64,000 nucleotides of DNA from Pantoea latae (GTDB taxonomy: Bacteria; Pseudomonadota; Gammaproteobacteria; Enterobacterales; Enterobacteriaceae), in NCBI RefSeq assembly GCF_002077695.1, contig NZ_MWUE01000026.1, forward strand, positions 124,001 to 188,000, in the 5' to 3' direction. Numbering within the stretch: the first letter of the stretch is position 1; each line of letters begins with the position of its first letter. The notes beneath the pieces are model-generated. The model ran no database searches, was not told the origin of the DNA, and saw nothing but the letters and a program-made list of their open reading frames with translations. The position numbers and the translations under genes were made by a program. Below, piece after piece: positions 13,950 through 23,155 of this stretch.

Positions 13950-14250
13950 TTTATTCTCTTTTTTAACGCATTAATACAGTTTTAATAAAATAGTGTCAGG
14001 AACCGTATCATTAAACCAGAGGGTGAAATGGCAGGTTAATAAAATATTTTTTATAACATGCATTCTCTTAATGGTTTTCTGGTTAAATAATTGCTGCGAA
14101 ATTTTCATTTATATGCCTGGCTTGCTATTTTATTAAGTATGAGTTTCTTTCCCTACAGGTGATATTTCATTCCATAATGATCTAAATCATTATTTTCTAT
14201 CTTAATTGACGTAGATTCGATTCTTCGATGAATAAAAAGGAACGTCAGAT
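13950..14250. other. AT-rich leader of the T6SS island
   Basis: About 300 nt with no gene and strikingly AT-rich compared with the flanks, marking the left edge of an acquired segment. It contains a palindrome described separately. No transposase, direct repeat or tRNA boundary was seen, and no clear sigma-70 promoter stands out. Confidence 0.6.
14174..14193. promoter_or_regulatory. Perfect 8-4-8 palindrome upstream of hcp, Fur-box-like
   Basis: ATAATGAT-CTAA-ATCATTAT is a perfect inverted repeat 57 bp before the hcp start. Both arms match the arms of the Fur box, but the spacer is 4 bp instead of 1, so Fur binding is only a possibility. Fur control of T6SS clusters is known in enteroaggregative E. 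coli. Confidence 0.4.
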
Positions 14251-14742
14251 ATGGCCATGCCCATTTATCTTTGGCTCTATGAGGAAGATGGCAAGTTATT
14301 AAAAGGAAGCGTAGAGGCTAACGGCCGAGAAGGAAGTATTGAGGTGGTGGGAATGCAACACGATATTTCCATACCTGATAATGATATGACCGGAGCCATA
14401 ACCGGAACGCGTCAGCATGAGGCCTATACTTTCGAAAAAGAAATTGATTCCTCATCACCGCTTTTGTACCGCGCATTAACCACCGGCCGTACTCTGGCAC
14501 AAGCGGTATTCAAATATTACCGCATCAATCATAACGGTATGGAAGAAGAATACTTTAAGGTTGTACTGGATAACGTAAAGCTATGTCATATCGTGCCCGT
14601 TATGTTTGATACTAAAGACGGGGATTTTGAGCATCATGGGCATATTGAACATGTTGGTTTACGTTATGAGAAGATTTCCTGGGACTATATTGATGGGAAT
14701 ATACAGCATGCCGATAGCTGGAAAATGCGTAAAACCGTATAA
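14251..14742 (+). CDS. hcp: Hcp family type VI secretion tube/carrier protein
   Basis: Hcp proteins form hexameric rings that stack into the T6SS inner tube and chaperone small effectors in their lumen. The 163-residue sequence starts MAMPIYLWLYEEDG and carries the family's core GSIEVVGMQHDI, TGTRQHEAYTFEKEID and C-terminal VGLRYEKISWDY blocks. The start at 14251 follows AAAAGGAACG; an ATG two codons later is possible. No tube-assembly genes (vipAB, tssJKLM, clpV) are in the window, so this is an auxiliary island depending on a core cluster elsewhere. It lies 12 nt upstream of the effector gene in one operon. Base composition is clearly lower in GC than the neighbours, indicating transfer. 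Confidence 0.9.
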   Translation: MAMPIYLWLYEEDGKLLKGSVEANGREGSIEVVGMQHDISIPDNDMTGAITGTRQHEAYTFEKEIDSSSPLLYRALTTGRTLAQAVFKYYRINHNGMEEEYFKVVLDNVKLCHIVPVMFDTKDGDFEHHGHIEHVGLRYEKISWDYIDGNIQHADSWKMRKTV

Positions 14743-14753
14743 GGAGATTGCCT

Positions 14754-15122
14754 ATGGCTAAATGGATATACAAGCAAAGCACCGGAGAGCTATTTCGCGA
14801 TGGTAAGTTAATTGAAAAAGGCTATTCTGGCGTGCTTACTAACAAAAATAACCCAGACCGCGAGCAGGTTCGAGGCATGGGCCCGATTCCACGCGGAACC
14901 TGGAAAATAGGCAGCACCGGAACCAGTAAAGGCCCGCTTACTATCACCCTAATTCATATTCGCGGTAACGCTTATAAGCGAGATATGCGTACTTTCCGTA
15001 TCCATGGCGAGAAAGTCCACGGCGTTCCCGGCTTCGCCTCTTCAGGCTGTATCATCATGTATGCGCATACGCGCTTGCTGGTCAGCAAAGATCGTGGAGC
15101 TTATCTGGAGGTGATACGATGA
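14754..15122 (+). CDS. tlde1: Tlde1-like T6SS effector with L,D-transpeptidase-type fold (DUF2778)
   Basis: A 122-residue protein with the pattern of Tlde1 antibacterial effectors, which act in the target periplasm as L,D-carboxypeptidase/transpeptidase on peptidoglycan stem peptides. The catalytic His84 and Cys99 sit in FRIHGEKVHGVPGFASSGCI, the His...Ser-x-Gly-Cys motif of the YkuD-related fold. PIPRGTWKIG near residue 45 is typical of the same fold. There is no signal peptide, as expected for cargo delivered through Hcp. The start at ATG 14754 follows AAGGAGATTGCCT directly after the hcp stop. The stop overlaps the next gene by 4 nt (ATGA). Family assignment rests on motif and context; enzymatic activity is inferred. 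Confidence 0.82.
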   Translation: MAKWIYKQSTGELFRDGKLIEKGYSGVLTNKNNPDREQVRGMGPIPRGTWKIGSTGTSKGPLTITLIHIRGNAYKRDMRTFRIHGEKVHGVPGFASSGCIIMYAHTRLLVSKDRGAYLEVIR

Positions 15123-15571
15123 AGTGGATAGCCATACTCTTTATGCTCCCTGGCTTTGCACTGGCGAAACCCACGCCTGATACTGTTGTAAAGCACCGAT
15201 TAACGCCTTCAGACTGGCAATATGTCATACAAAAGATAGCGGCAGGCGATCGTTCCTGGCTTGACGCTGTTCCTGGCCTCGCACTAAAAGCCGATCGCAA
15301 ACAAGCCGATCAACTTGAAGAAGCATTGGCTACCGCTCTGCCGGTGAATCCTGAGGGCGTTTTAGCTACTCTGCACAGGCTGGACGCAGGCTCTTATCCT
15401 GAAATGAGCGGTACGAATATTGTCTGCGTGCGGAAGGTCGTACAGCCGGGCAGAGAAGCCGCAGACTATTACATTGCCGCACGGCGCGCTTTGCTTAGCG
15501 AGCCGAGCGGGGCCGAGTGCCTCTGGAATCTGGAAGCCGTATGGGAAGAGGTGAACCAACAGGAAAAGTAA
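15119..15571 (+). CDS. Predicted periplasmic immunity protein for the Tlde1-like effector
   Basis: A 150-residue protein with an N-terminal signal peptide (MKWIAILFMLPGFALA, cleavage predicted after residue 16), so it should act in the periplasm where the effector would attack. It overlaps the effector gene by 4 nt, the usual effector-immunity coupling. The mature part is mostly helical in character (ADQLEEALATALP; WNLEAVWEEVNQQE) with two cysteines, in NIVCVRK and GAECLWN, that could pair. It is comparable in arrangement to Tldi1 of Salmonella, but the sequence was not recognised directly. The immunity role is inferred from position and targeting. Confidence 0.7.
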   Translation: MKWIAILFMLPGFALAKPTPDTVVKHRLTPSDWQYVIQKIAAGDRSWLDAVPGLALKADRKQADQLEEALATALPVNPEGVLATLHRLDAGSYPEMSGTNIVCVRKVVQPGREAADYYIAARRALLSEPSGAECLWNLEAVWEEVNQQEK

Positions 15572-15679
15572 GGCTGGAGAGGGCGTTTTGGAAAACTGAC
15601 ATCCTCGTACGCTGCGGGGCTCATGCAGTCTGGGAAAAGCAGAGGCTGCTTTCCTGCATAGAAAAGGCACATCGCGTGG

Positions 15680-15707
15680 TTGAGCTGCGCGGCAAATCTG
15701 CCATAAT
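15680..15707 (+). promoter_or_regulatory. Predicted queE promoter
   Basis: TTGAGC (15680-15685) and CATAAT (15702-15707), 16-bp spacing, 32 bp before the queE ATG. It lies right of the T6SS island, so queE need not depend on island transcription. Confidence 0.5.
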
Positions 15708-15738
15708 CAGCGCCCTGTTTTTTTCTAGCGAGTCCGTA

Positions 15739-16410
15739 ATGCAATACCCGATTAACGAAATGTTCCAGACGCTGCAGGGTGAAGGATTTTACACCGGCGT
15801 CCCGGCCATCTTTATCCGCTTACAGGGATGTCCGGTAGGTTGTAGCTGGTGCGATACCAAACATACCTGGGAAAAACGAGCCGATCGGGAAACGGCGCTG
15901 GGCGATATTCTGATCAAAACGGTGGAGAGCGAGGCCTGGGGCAACGCCGATGCGGCGCTGCTGATCGAGACCATCCAGCGTCAGGGCTGGACGGCGCGTC
16001 ACGTGGTGATCACCGGTGGCGAGCCGGCGATTTACGATCTTCGCCCGCTGACCACTGCATTAGAAGCGCACGGCTTTCAGTGCCAGATTGAAACCAGCGG
16101 CACTCATGAAGTGCACTGCTCGGATCGCACCTGGGTGACGGTGTCGCCGAAGGTCAATATGCGCGGCGGCTATGATGTGCTGGCGCAGGCGCTGCAGCGG
16201 GCGGACGAGATCAAGCATCCGGTGGCGCGCGAGCGTGACGTCGAGGCGCTGGACGAACTGCTGGCGACGCTGAGCGACAACAAAGCGCGCATTATCGCGC
16301 TGCAGCCCATCAGCCGCAAAGACGCGGCGACCAAACTCTGCATCGATACCTGCATCGCGCGCAACTGGCGTCTGTCGATGCAGACGCACAAGTACCTTAA
16401 TATCGCCTGA
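15739..16410 (+). CDS. queE: 7-carboxy-7-deazaguanine synthase
   Basis: Radical SAM enzyme converting 6-carboxytetrahydropterin to 7-carboxy-7-deazaguanine, the third step to preQ0 and queuosine. Start at MQYPINEMFQTLQG (15739), identical to the enteric start; the frame stays open 74 codons upstream but that part overlaps the immunity gene and has no family match. Cluster cysteines C31, C35 and C38 (CPVGCSWC) have the CX3CX2C spacing of E. coli QueE. 223 residues, as in E. coli. QueD, which makes its substrate, is encoded on the other strand at 17.2 kb. The E. coli location next to eno is kept apart from the inserted island. Confidence 0.97.
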   Translation: MQYPINEMFQTLQGEGFYTGVPAIFIRLQGCPVGCSWCDTKHTWEKRADRETALGDILIKTVESEAWGNADAALLIETIQRQGWTARHVVITGGEPAIYDLRPLTTALEAHGFQCQIETSGTHEVHCSDRTWVTVSPKVNMRGGYDVLAQALQRADEIKHPVARERDVEALDELLATLSDNKARIIALQPISRKDAATKLCIDTCIARNWRLSMQTHKYLNIA

Positions 16411-16450
16411 CCACAGCGAGCAGGGCGGCGAAGCGCGCCGCCCGCCCGTA

Positions 16451-17047
16451 TTACTGCTTCGCCTTATAGGCGTCAAACGCCTTCTTGATCTCGTCTTTCG
16501 CCACGTCGGCGCCTTCAAATCCCTTCAGCTCGACCTTTTTGCGGCCGTCCGGCAGTTGCTTATAGACGCGGAAAAACGCCTGCAAACGCTCCTGCTCGAT
16601 CTTCGGCAGATCGCTCAGGCTCTTGATATCGTCATAAGTGGGATCGATTTTGCTGGTCGGCACCGCGACGATCTTATCGTCCACTTCGCCGCCGTCGATC
16701 ATCTTCAGCACGCCGATGGCGCGCAGTTTGATCAGCGTGCCGGGCTGCAGCGGCGCGCGGGTATAGAAAATGACGTCGAGCGGATCGTTATCGCCGCCCA
16801 GCGACTGCGTCAGAGAGCCGTAGTTGGCCGGGTAGGCCACCGGCATCGACTGAAAGCGATCCGCCACGATAAAGCCGGTTTTGGCGTCGGTTTCATATTT
16901 AATGATGCCGCCCGCCGGGATTTCGGTGACGGCGTAAAACGCATCCGGCACGTTTTCCGGCTGGGGAAAGTCGAGAATATTTTGCGCCTGAACGGCGGCA
17001 GAGGCGGTGAAAAGGAGTGCGAAGGCGGCAAGGTGCTTCAGGTTCAT
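16451..17047 (-). CDS. Signal-peptide-bearing family I inorganic pyrophosphatase
   Basis: A 198-residue soluble pyrophosphatase that hydrolyses PPi to two phosphates. The metal-binding motif appears as GGDNDPLDVIFYTRAPL, equivalent to DGDPVDVL of E. coli Ppa, and the start of the fold (IPAGGIIKYETD) and the lysine-rich end are present. Unusually, residues 1-21 (MNLKHLAAFALLFTASAAVQA) form a clear Sec signal peptide, so the enzyme should be periplasmic, unlike cytoplasmic Ppa. It sits between queE and queD without obvious functional link; QueD releases triphosphate rather than PPi. The start at 17047 follows an AAGAGA site. Family assignment is firm; location is inferred. Confidence 0.88.
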   Translation of the reverse strand: MNLKHLAAFALLFTASAAVQAQNILDFPQPENVPDAFYAVTEIPAGGIIKYETDAKTGFIVADRFQSMPVAYPANYGSLTQSLGGDNDPLDVIFYTRAPLQPGTLIKLRAIGVLKMIDGGEVDDKIVAVPTSKIDPTYDDIKSLSDLPKIEQERLQAFFRVYKQLPDGRKKVELKGFEGADVAKDEIKKAFDAYKAKQ

Positions 17048-17167
17048 CGTTGATTCTCTTGATCTTTAATAGAGGAGAGAACAACGTAGAGGCGGCAGAT
17101 GACAGAGAGATGACGCGGGCGTAAAGAAGCGTAGAGCGGGCTGCGTCAACCGCAGCCCAGACGGGCG

Positions 17168-17527
17168 TTAGCCTTTATAGACGCAGCCTGCGGTGCAGGT
17201 TTCTTTGATCATCACCGCGCTCAGCTCCGGCAGCAGCGGCTTCATCTCATCCCAAATCCATTTCGCCAGCACTTCGCTGGTGGGATTCTCCAGACCCGGG
17301 ATCTCATTGAGATAGTGGTGATCGAGGCGGTCATAAAGCGGGCTGAACGCCGCTTTCAGTTCGGCGAAATCCATCACCCAGCCGGTATGCGCGTCCACTT
17401 CGCCGGTAATTTCCAGTCGCACCAGAAACGAATGGCCATGCAGGCGACCGCATTTGTGCCCTGCCGGGACGTTAGGCAAGTGGTGAGCGGCTTCGAACTG
17501 GAACTCTTTAAACAGTGTGGTAGACAT
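17168..17527 (-). CDS. queD: 6-carboxytetrahydropterin synthase QueD
   Basis: Converts 7,8-dihydroneopterin triphosphate to 6-carboxy-tetrahydropterin in queuosine synthesis. Start at [18 protein letters not shown] (17527); the ORF extends 30 codons upstream without homology. Zinc-ligand histidines are in EAAHHLP and GRLHGHSF, and the catalytic cysteine is in GHKCGRLHG. 119 residues, usual length. It is divergent from cysJ, as in E. coli. Confidence 0.97.
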   Translation of the reverse strand: MSTTLFKEFQFEAAHHLPNVPAGHKCGRLHGHSFLVRLEITGEVDAHTGWVMDFAELKAAFSPLYDRLDHHYLNEIPGLENPTSEVLAKWIWDEMKPLLPELSAVMIKETCTAGCVYKG

Positions 17528-17823
17528 AATGGCTCTCAGGCTTAAAAACCGGGGAATTCTACCTGAAATGCGGAATTTTCGCACCCGCCACGCCAGAAAG
17601 CAGCATTTTCCCTGCATGGCAATCAGTAGCCTGTTTTAACCAGCTGATGGATAAGCCTTTTCTATACCAGTTTTAGCGATTAGGTCTACCCAAAAAACCA
17701 CTTAGTCATTTTGGTTATTAATTATGTCGAAGGCGTATTTAATCGTTAATATACGGGCCGGTAACCTACCACTCTTCCTGCTACTTTACCGTCCGGACTT
17801 TAGATACTGGAATTTTTAACGCG
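17528..17823. promoter_or_regulatory. queD-cysJ divergent intergenic region
   Basis: About 296 nt, AT-rich in its middle part (17640-17760), must hold the cysJIH and queD promoters. TTAATCGTTAATAT near 17738-17752 offers a -10-like TAATAT, but no good -35 accompanies it, as expected for a CysB-activated promoter. CysB sites are too degenerate to place by eye. Confidence 0.45.
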
Positions 17824-19629
17824 ATGACGACTCAGGCACCCCCAGGTTCTCTGCTTCCGCTTAACCCGGAGCAGCTTGCGCGCTTACAGGCGGCAACTAC
17901 TGATTTTTCGCCCACCCAGCTGGCGTGGCTCTCTGGCTACTTCTGGGGAATGATCAATCAGACGCCAGGCAGCGTCGCGGCCAGCGCGCCCGCGGCGGCG
18001 GAGATCCCGGCGATTACGCTGATCTCGGCGTCGCAAACCGGTAACGCGCGCCGCGTGGCGGAACAGCTGCGCGACGACCTGCAGGCGGCAAAGCTGAACG
18101 TGAAGCTGGTGAACGCTGGCGACTACAAGTTCAAGCAGATTGCGCAGGAAAAACTGCTGGTGATTGTCACCTCGACGCAGGGCGAAGGCGATCCGCCGGA
18201 AGAGGCGGTGGCGCTGCATAAATTCCTGATGTCGAAAAAAGCGCCGAAGCTGGATGGCGCCGCCTTTGCGGTGCTCGGCCTGGGCGACACCTCCTACGAA
18301 TTCTTCAGCAAAGCGGGTAAAGACTTTGACGGTCGCCTGGCGGAGCTGGGCGCAGAGCGCCTGCTGGATCGCGTCGACGCCGACGTCGATTTCGCCGAGG
18401 CGGCAGCTAGCTGGCGCCGCGCGCTGGTCGAGGTGCTGAAGCAGCGCGTGCCGAGCGAAACCCCGGCGCAGGCGATCGCCACCGCCGCGGGTAGCGTCAA
18501 TGAAGTGCACAGCAGCCCCTACAGCAAAGAGGCGCCGCTCTCTGCCAGCTTTGCGCTGAACCAGAAAATCACCGGACGCGACTCCGATAAAGACGTGCGC
18601 CATATCGAAATCGACCTGGGCGATTCCGGTCTGCGCTACCAGCCGGGCGACGCGCTGGGCGTCTGGTATGAAAACGATCCTGAGCTGGTGGCCGAGCTGC
18701 TGGGCCTGCTGTGGCTGAAAGGCGACGAGCCGGTGCAGATCAACAACGAAACCCTGCCGCTGAGCGAGGCGCTGCAAAAGCACTTCGAGCTGACGGTCAA
18801 CACCGCGCAGATCGTCGAGCAGTACGCCGCGCTGTCGCGCAATGAGACGCTGCTGGCGCTGGCGGGCGACAAGGCGAAGCTGCAGCACTACGCGCAGACC
18901 TTTCCTGTCGTCGATATGGTGCGTAACGCGCCGACTGAACTCAATGCCGAGCAGCTGACCGCGCTGCTGCGTCCGCTGACGCCGCGCCTCTACTCTATCG
19001 CCTCTTCGCAGGCGGAGAACGAAACCGAAGTGCATATCACCGTCGGCGCGGTGCGTTTCGACATCGACGGCCGCGCCCGCGCGGGCGGCGCCTCGAGCTA
19101 TCTCGCCGATCGTCTGGAAGAGGATGCGCCGATCCGCGTCTTTATCGAGCATAACGACAACTTCCGCCTGCCTGCCAACCCCGACGCGCCGGTGATTATG
19201 ATTGGGCCGGGCACCGGCATCGCGCCGTTCCGCGCCTTTATGCAGCAGCGCGACAACGACGGCGCCGGCGGCAAAAACTGGCTCTTCTTCGGCAATCCGC
19301 ACTTTACCGAGGATTTTCTCTATCAGGTCGAGTGGCAGCAGTATGTGAAGGATGGCCTGCTGACCCATATCGATCTCGCCTGGTCGCGCGATCAAGAGCA
19401 GAAGGTGTACGTACAGGACAAAATCCGCGCCAAAGGGGCGGAAGTGTGGCGCTGGATCGAAGAGGGCGCGCATATTTATGTCTGCGGCGACGCCAACCGT
19501 ATGGCGAAAGATGTCGAGCAGGCGCTGCTGGATGTGGTGGTCGAACACGGCGCAATGGATCGTGAAACGGCCGACGAATTTTTAAGTGAGCTGCGCATTG
19601 AGCGCCGTTATCAACGAGACGTTTACTGA
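17824..19629 (+). CDS. cysJ: Sulfite reductase flavoprotein alpha subunit
   Basis: NADPH-dependent flavoprotein that passes electrons to the CysI hemoprotein for six-electron reduction of sulfite to sulfide. 601 residues. An N-terminal flavodoxin-type FMN domain ([27 protein letters not shown]) is followed by the FAD domain with RLYSIASSQ and the NADPH domain with [14 protein letters not shown]; the C-terminus ends in RRYQRDVY, matching E. coli. Its TGA overlaps the cysI ATG by one base, giving strict cotranslation. First gene of cysJIH. Confidence 0.98.
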   Translation: MTTQAPPGSLLPLNPEQLARLQAATTDFSPTQLAWLSGYFWGMINQTPGSVAASAPAAAEIPAITLISASQTGNARRVAEQLRDDLQAAKLNVKLVNAGDYKFKQIAQEKLLVIVTSTQGEGDPPEEAVALHKFLMSKKAPKLDGAAFAVLGLGDTSYEFFSKAGKDFDGRLAELGAERLLDRVDADVDFAEAAASWRRALVEVLKQRVPSETPAQAIATAAGSVNEVHSSPYSKEAPLSASFALNQKITGRDSDKDVRHIEIDLGDSGLRYQPGDALGVWYENDPELVAELLGLLWLKGDEPVQINNETLPLSEALQKHFELTVNTAQIVEQYAALSRNETLLALAGDKAKLQHYAQTFPVVDMVRNAPTELNAEQLTALLRPLTPRLYSIASSQAENETEVHITVGAVRFDIDGRARAGGASSYLADRLEEDAPIRVFIEHNDNFRLPANPDAPVIMIGPGTGIAPFRAFMQQRDNDGAGGKNWLFFGNPHFTEDFLYQVEWQQYVKDGLLTHIDLAWSRDQEQKVYVQDKIRAKGAEVWRWIEEGAHIYVCGDANRMAKDVEQALLDVVVEHGAMDRETADEFLSELRIERRYQRDVY

Positions 19630-21353
19630 TGAGCGAAAAACACCCTGGACCGCTGGTCGTTGAAGGCAAGCTGGCTGACGCCGAGCGTCTTAAAAAAGAG
19701 AGCAACTATTTACGCGGCACCATTCTGGAAGACCTCGACGAGGGGCTGACCGGCGGCTTTAGCGGCGATAACTTCCTGCTGATCCGTTTCCACGGTATGT
19801 ACCAGCAGGATGACCGCGATATTCGTGCCGAGCGCGCCGAGCAGAAGCTGGAGCCGCGTCACGCCATGATGCTGCGCTGCCGTCTGCCAGGCGGCATCAT
19901 TACGCCGACGCAGTGGCTGGCGATTGACAAGTTCGCCAGCGAGAAAACCCTGTACGGCAGCATTCGTCTGACCAACCGTCAGACCTTCCAGTTTCACGGC
20001 ATTCTGAAAAAGAACGTCAAGCCGACGCACCAGATGCTGCATGAGGTGGGCCTCGACGCGCTGGCGACCGCCAATGACGTCAACCGCAACGTGCTCTGCA
20101 CCTCTAACCCGGTTGAGTCGGAGCTGCATCAGGAAGCCTACGAGTGGGCGAAGAAGATCTCCGAGCATCTGCTGCCGCGCACCCGCGCCTACGCCGAAAT
20201 CTGGTGGGATAAAGAGAAGGTAGCGACCACGGATGAGGAGCCGATCCTCGGTGAGACCTACCTGCCGCGCAAGTTCAAAACCACCGTGGTGATCCCGCCG
20301 CACAACGACGTGGATCTGCACGCCAACGATCTTAACTTCATCGCCGTGGCGGAGAAGGGCAAGCTGATCGGTTTTAACCTGCTGGTCGGCGGCGGTTTGT
20401 CTATCGAACACGGCAATAAAGCGACCTATGCGCGCACCGCCAGCGAATTCGGCTATCTGCCGCTGCATAAGACGCTGGAGGTGGCGGCGGCGGTGGTGAC
20501 CACGCAGCGCGACTGGGGCAACCGCACCGATCGTAAAAACGCCAAGACCAAATACACGCTGGAGCGCGTTGGCGTCGAAACCTTCAAGGCGGAAGTGGAG
20601 AAGCGCGCCGGTCTGACCTTCGAACCGATTCGCCCGTATGAATTTACCACGCGCGGCGACCGTATCGGCTGGATCAAAGGCATCGACAAAAAGTGGCACC
20701 TGACGCTGTTTATCGAAAACGGCCGCCTGCTCGACTACCCGGATCGTCCGCTGAAGAGCGGCATCGCGGCAATTGCGCGCGTGCATCAGGGCGACTTCCG
20801 CCTGACGGCGAATCAGAACCTGATCGTCGCCGGCGTGCCGGAGAGCGAAAAGGCGAAGATTGAGGCGATTGCGCGCGAACACGGCCTGATGGAGAGTGTC
20901 ACCGCCCAGCGCGAGAACTCGATGGCCTGCGTGGCGTTCCCGACCTGTCCGCTGGCGATGGCGGAAGCGGAGCGTTTTCTGCCCGCATTCGTCACCCGAG
21001 TCGAAGAGATCATGCATCGTCACGGCGTAGGCGAAGAGCACATCGTGCTACGCGTCACCGGTTGTCCGAACGGCTGCGGCCGTGCCATGCTGGCGGAAAT
21101 CGGGCTGGTGGGCAAAGCGCCGGGTCGTTACAACCTGCATATCGGCGGCAACCGCATCGGCACGCGCATTCCGCGCATGTACCGCGAGAACATCACCGAA
21201 AGCGAGATCCTCGCCAGCATCGATGAGCTGGTAGGCCGCTGGGCGCAGGAGCGTCACGGCGCTGAAGGCTTCGGCGACTTCGCGATCCGCGCGGGCATCG
21301 TCAAGCCGGTGATCGATCCGGCACGTGACTTCTGGGATTCGGAGGCAGTATGA
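19629..21353 (+). CDS. cysI: Sulfite reductase hemoprotein beta subunit
   Basis: Siroheme and [4Fe-4S] enzyme that binds and reduces sulfite. 574 residues (570 in E. coli). The four cluster cysteines are in [16 protein letters not shown] and [17 protein letters not shown], the last one also ligating siroheme. It needs siroheme made by CysG, encoded at 23.4 kb. It overlaps cysH by 4 nt (ATGA). Confidence 0.98.
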   Translation: MSEKHPGPLVVEGKLADAERLKKESNYLRGTILEDLDEGLTGGFSGDNFLLIRFHGMYQQDDRDIRAERAEQKLEPRHAMMLRCRLPGGIITPTQWLAIDKFASEKTLYGSIRLTNRQTFQFHGILKKNVKPTHQMLHEVGLDALATANDVNRNVLCTSNPVESELHQEAYEWAKKISEHLLPRTRAYAEIWWDKEKVATTDEEPILGETYLPRKFKTTVVIPPHNDVDLHANDLNFIAVAEKGKLIGFNLLVGGGLSIEHGNKATYARTASEFGYLPLHKTLEVAAAVVTTQRDWGNRTDRKNAKTKYTLERVGVETFKAEVEKRAGLTFEPIRPYEFTTRGDRIGWIKGIDKKWHLTLFIENGRLLDYPDRPLKSGIAAIARVHQGDFRLTANQNLIVAGVPESEKAKIEAIAREHGLMESVTAQRENSMACVAFPTCPLAMAEAERFLPAFVTRVEEIMHRHGVGEEHIVLRVTGCPNGCGRAMLAEIGLVGKAPGRYNLHIGGNRIGTRIPRMYRENITESEILASIDELVGRWAQERHGAEGFGDFAIRAGIVKPVIDPARDFWDSEAV

Positions 21354-22084
21354 GTCAGTTCGACCTCGCAGCACTGAGTGACATGAACAAAGTCGAGCGC
21401 ACGCTGGCGTTAGCGGCCACCAATGCGCAGCTGGAGAAACAGTCGGCGGAGGAGCGCGTCAGCTGGACGCTGGAGAACCTGCCGGGCGCCTTTGTGCTCT
21501 CATCGAGTTTCGGCATTCAGGCGGCGGTGTCGCTGCATCTGGTGACGCGGCAGCAGCCCGATATTCCGGTGATCCTGACCGACACCGGCTATCTGTTCCC
21601 GGAAACCTACCGCTTTATCGACCAGCTGACGGAACAGCTCGGTCTCAACCTGCAGGTGTTTCGCGCCGAGACCTCGCCAGCCTGGCAGGAGGCGCGCTAC
21701 GGCAAGCTGTGGGAGCAGGGCGTTGAGGGCATCGAGCAGTACAACCAGATCAACAAGGTTGAGCCGATGAACCGCGCGCTGCAGACGCTGGGCGCGCAGA
21801 CCTGGTTTGCCGGGCTGCGTCGCGATCAGTCCAGCAGCCGCGCCGGCCTGTCAGTGCTCGGCGTGCAGCGCGGCGTGTTCAAAGTGCTGCCGATTATCGA
21901 CTGGGACAATCGCCAGATTCACCAGTATCTGCAGCAGCACAACCTCAAATATCATCCGCTGTGGGATGAGGGCTATTTGTCGGTGGGCGACACCCACACC
22001 ACGCGCAAATGGGAGCCCGGCATGGCGGAAGAGGAGACGCGCTTTTTTGGCCTGAAGCGCGAGTGCGGCCTGCACGAAGGCTGA
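21350..22084 (+). CDS. cysH: Phosphoadenosine phosphosulfate reductase
   Basis: Thioredoxin-dependent reduction of PAPS to sulfite, the step linking CysDNC to CysJI. 244 residues. PP-loop-like ATP-pyrophosphatase fold near [24 protein letters not shown] in the substrate site, and the C-terminal ECGLHEG motif whose cysteine forms the transient S-sulfonate. Iron-sulfur CC pairs of the APS-reductase type are absent, so PAPS is the substrate. Last gene of cysJIH; followed by a 10-bp hairpin. Confidence 0.98.
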   Translation: MSQFDLAALSDMNKVERTLALAATNAQLEKQSAEERVSWTLENLPGAFVLSSSFGIQAAVSLHLVTRQQPDIPVILTDTGYLFPETYRFIDQLTEQLGLNLQVFRAETSPAWQEARYGKLWEQGVEGIEQYNQINKVEPMNRALQTLGAQTWFAGLRRDQSSSRAGLSVLGVQRGVFKVLPIIDWDNRQIHQYLQQHNLKYHPLWDEGYLSVGDTHTTRKWEPGMAEEETRFFGLKRECGLHEG

Positions 22085-22091
22085 GTGTTAC

Positions 22092-22117
22092 CGCGCTGGC
22101 CGACTCTGGCCAGCGCG
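22092..22117. terminator. Hairpin between convergent cysH and iap
   Basis: Perfect 10-bp stem CGCGCTGGCC / GGCCAGCGCG with a 6-nt loop. It lacks a clean T-run, so it may be a weak or Rho-assisted terminator. Confidence 0.55.
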
Positions 22118-22135
22118 TCCCTGCGTTTCACACCT

Positions 22136-23155
22136 TTATACTTTCGGGTTGGTCAGCTCGCCCAGCAGCGGCAACAGCACCCTGACGCTGTCGCGCGTGC
22201 GCAGCGAGATGCGGCCCGGCAGCCAGCGATCCAGGTAAGTCAGATTGTCGCGATCGGTCTGATGGCGCGTGGTGCCGTCGGGGAAATGGGTCGAGCGGCT
22301 GCGCTGCTGCGCGCCGTCCCGCCCGCCCAGCGCCCAGTTGCTCGCCGTCACGTCCAGCAGCGGAAAGCCCGCCTTATCGAAGGCGCTGGCGCCGTTATAG
22401 TCGTGCGCGCTCATCTGATGACTGGCGGCAGAGATGCCGAGCTGCTGCGCCAGACGCAGCGCGCGTTCGCTGGTCTGCTTGCGCACCGCGCGCGGCGTAT
22501 TGCCGCCGCTGTTGAAATAGAGGTGATCGCCGGTGATCAGGCTATTGAGATCCACCACCAGCAGCGTGTTCTTCTTCTCTTTCGCGCTCATGCGCGCCAC
22601 ATAATCCTGCATGCCGCCGAGCGCGGTTTCGCCTGCGCTCAGCGCCACGAAGCGCACGCCGTAGTGCAGCGGCCGCAGGCTCAGCTGCTGCGCCAGCTCC
22701 AGCATCACCCCTAGCCCCGAGGCGTTGTCGTCGACGCCCTGCAGGCGCAGGCCGCCGAGGTTATGTTCTGCGTCACTGCTGCTGAGCGGTGTCCAGGTGT
22801 CGAGATGCGCCACGATCAGGATCTCCTGCGGCGCGCTGCCGGCGCGCGCGGCAATCACCGAGGTTGCCGTCACCTTATGCCAGCGCAGCTCGCCGCTGGC
22901 TTCATGCAGGCGATAGCCGGTATTGAACTGGCGGGTATTACTCTTAAAACCGAGGGCGGCGAACTGCTGCTGAAGGTAGTCGGCGGCCATCATTTCGGCC
23001 GGGCTGCCGCTCATGCGGCCAGGGAAGTAAGTGGCGATGTGGCGAAGCTGCTGCTCGGCAAATTCTCCCGGCGCGGCGCTGGCGGCCTGGGCGTGCAGAG
23101 CGAAACCGCAATTTAACAGCGCAGCCAGCGCGGTCAGGCGGAGAAAGGCAAACAT
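22136..23155 (-). CDS. iap: Alkaline phosphatase isozyme conversion aminopeptidase Iap
   Basis: Periplasmic M28-type zinc aminopeptidase that in E. coli trims the N-terminal arginine of alkaline phosphatase. Start at MFAFLRLTALAAL (23155), with AAGGA seven bases upstream; the ORF runs 43 codons further upstream without a better site. The N-terminus is a signal peptide ending near HAQAASA. Zinc ligands appear in VAHLDTWTP, GVDDNASG and ALSAGETALGG. 339 residues. In E. coli K-12 a CRISPR array and cas genes separate cysH from iap; here the two genes are only about 50 nt apart, with no CRISPR. Confidence 0.9.
   Translation of the reverse strand: MFAFLRLTALAALLNCGFALHAQAASAAPGEFAEQQLRHIATYFPGRMSGSPAEMMAADYLQQQFAALGFKSNTRQFNTGYRLHEASGELRWHKVTATSVIAARAGSAPQEILIVAHLDTWTPLSSSDAEHNLGGLRLQGVDDNASGLGVMLELAQQLSLRPLHYGVRFVALSAGETALGGMQDYVARMSAKEKKNTLLVVDLNSLITGDHLYFNSGGNTPRAVRKQTSERALRLAQQLGISAASHQMSAHDYNGASAFDKAGFPLLDVTASNWALGGRDGAQQRSRSTHFPDGTTRHQTDRDNLTYLDRWLPGRISLRTRDSVRVLLPLLGELTNPKV

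Noticed and set aside
15517..15738. N-terminal extension of queE by 74 codons
   Set aside because: Overlaps the immunity gene in another frame, lacks family homology, and a promoter lies inside it.
17884..19548. 554-codon minus-strand ORF opposite cysJ
   Set aside because: No recognisable domain and antisense-type composition; cysJ is complete on the other strand.
22085..22135. Possible CRISPR array next to iap
   Set aside because: No repeats or spacers; only one 10-bp hairpin is present.
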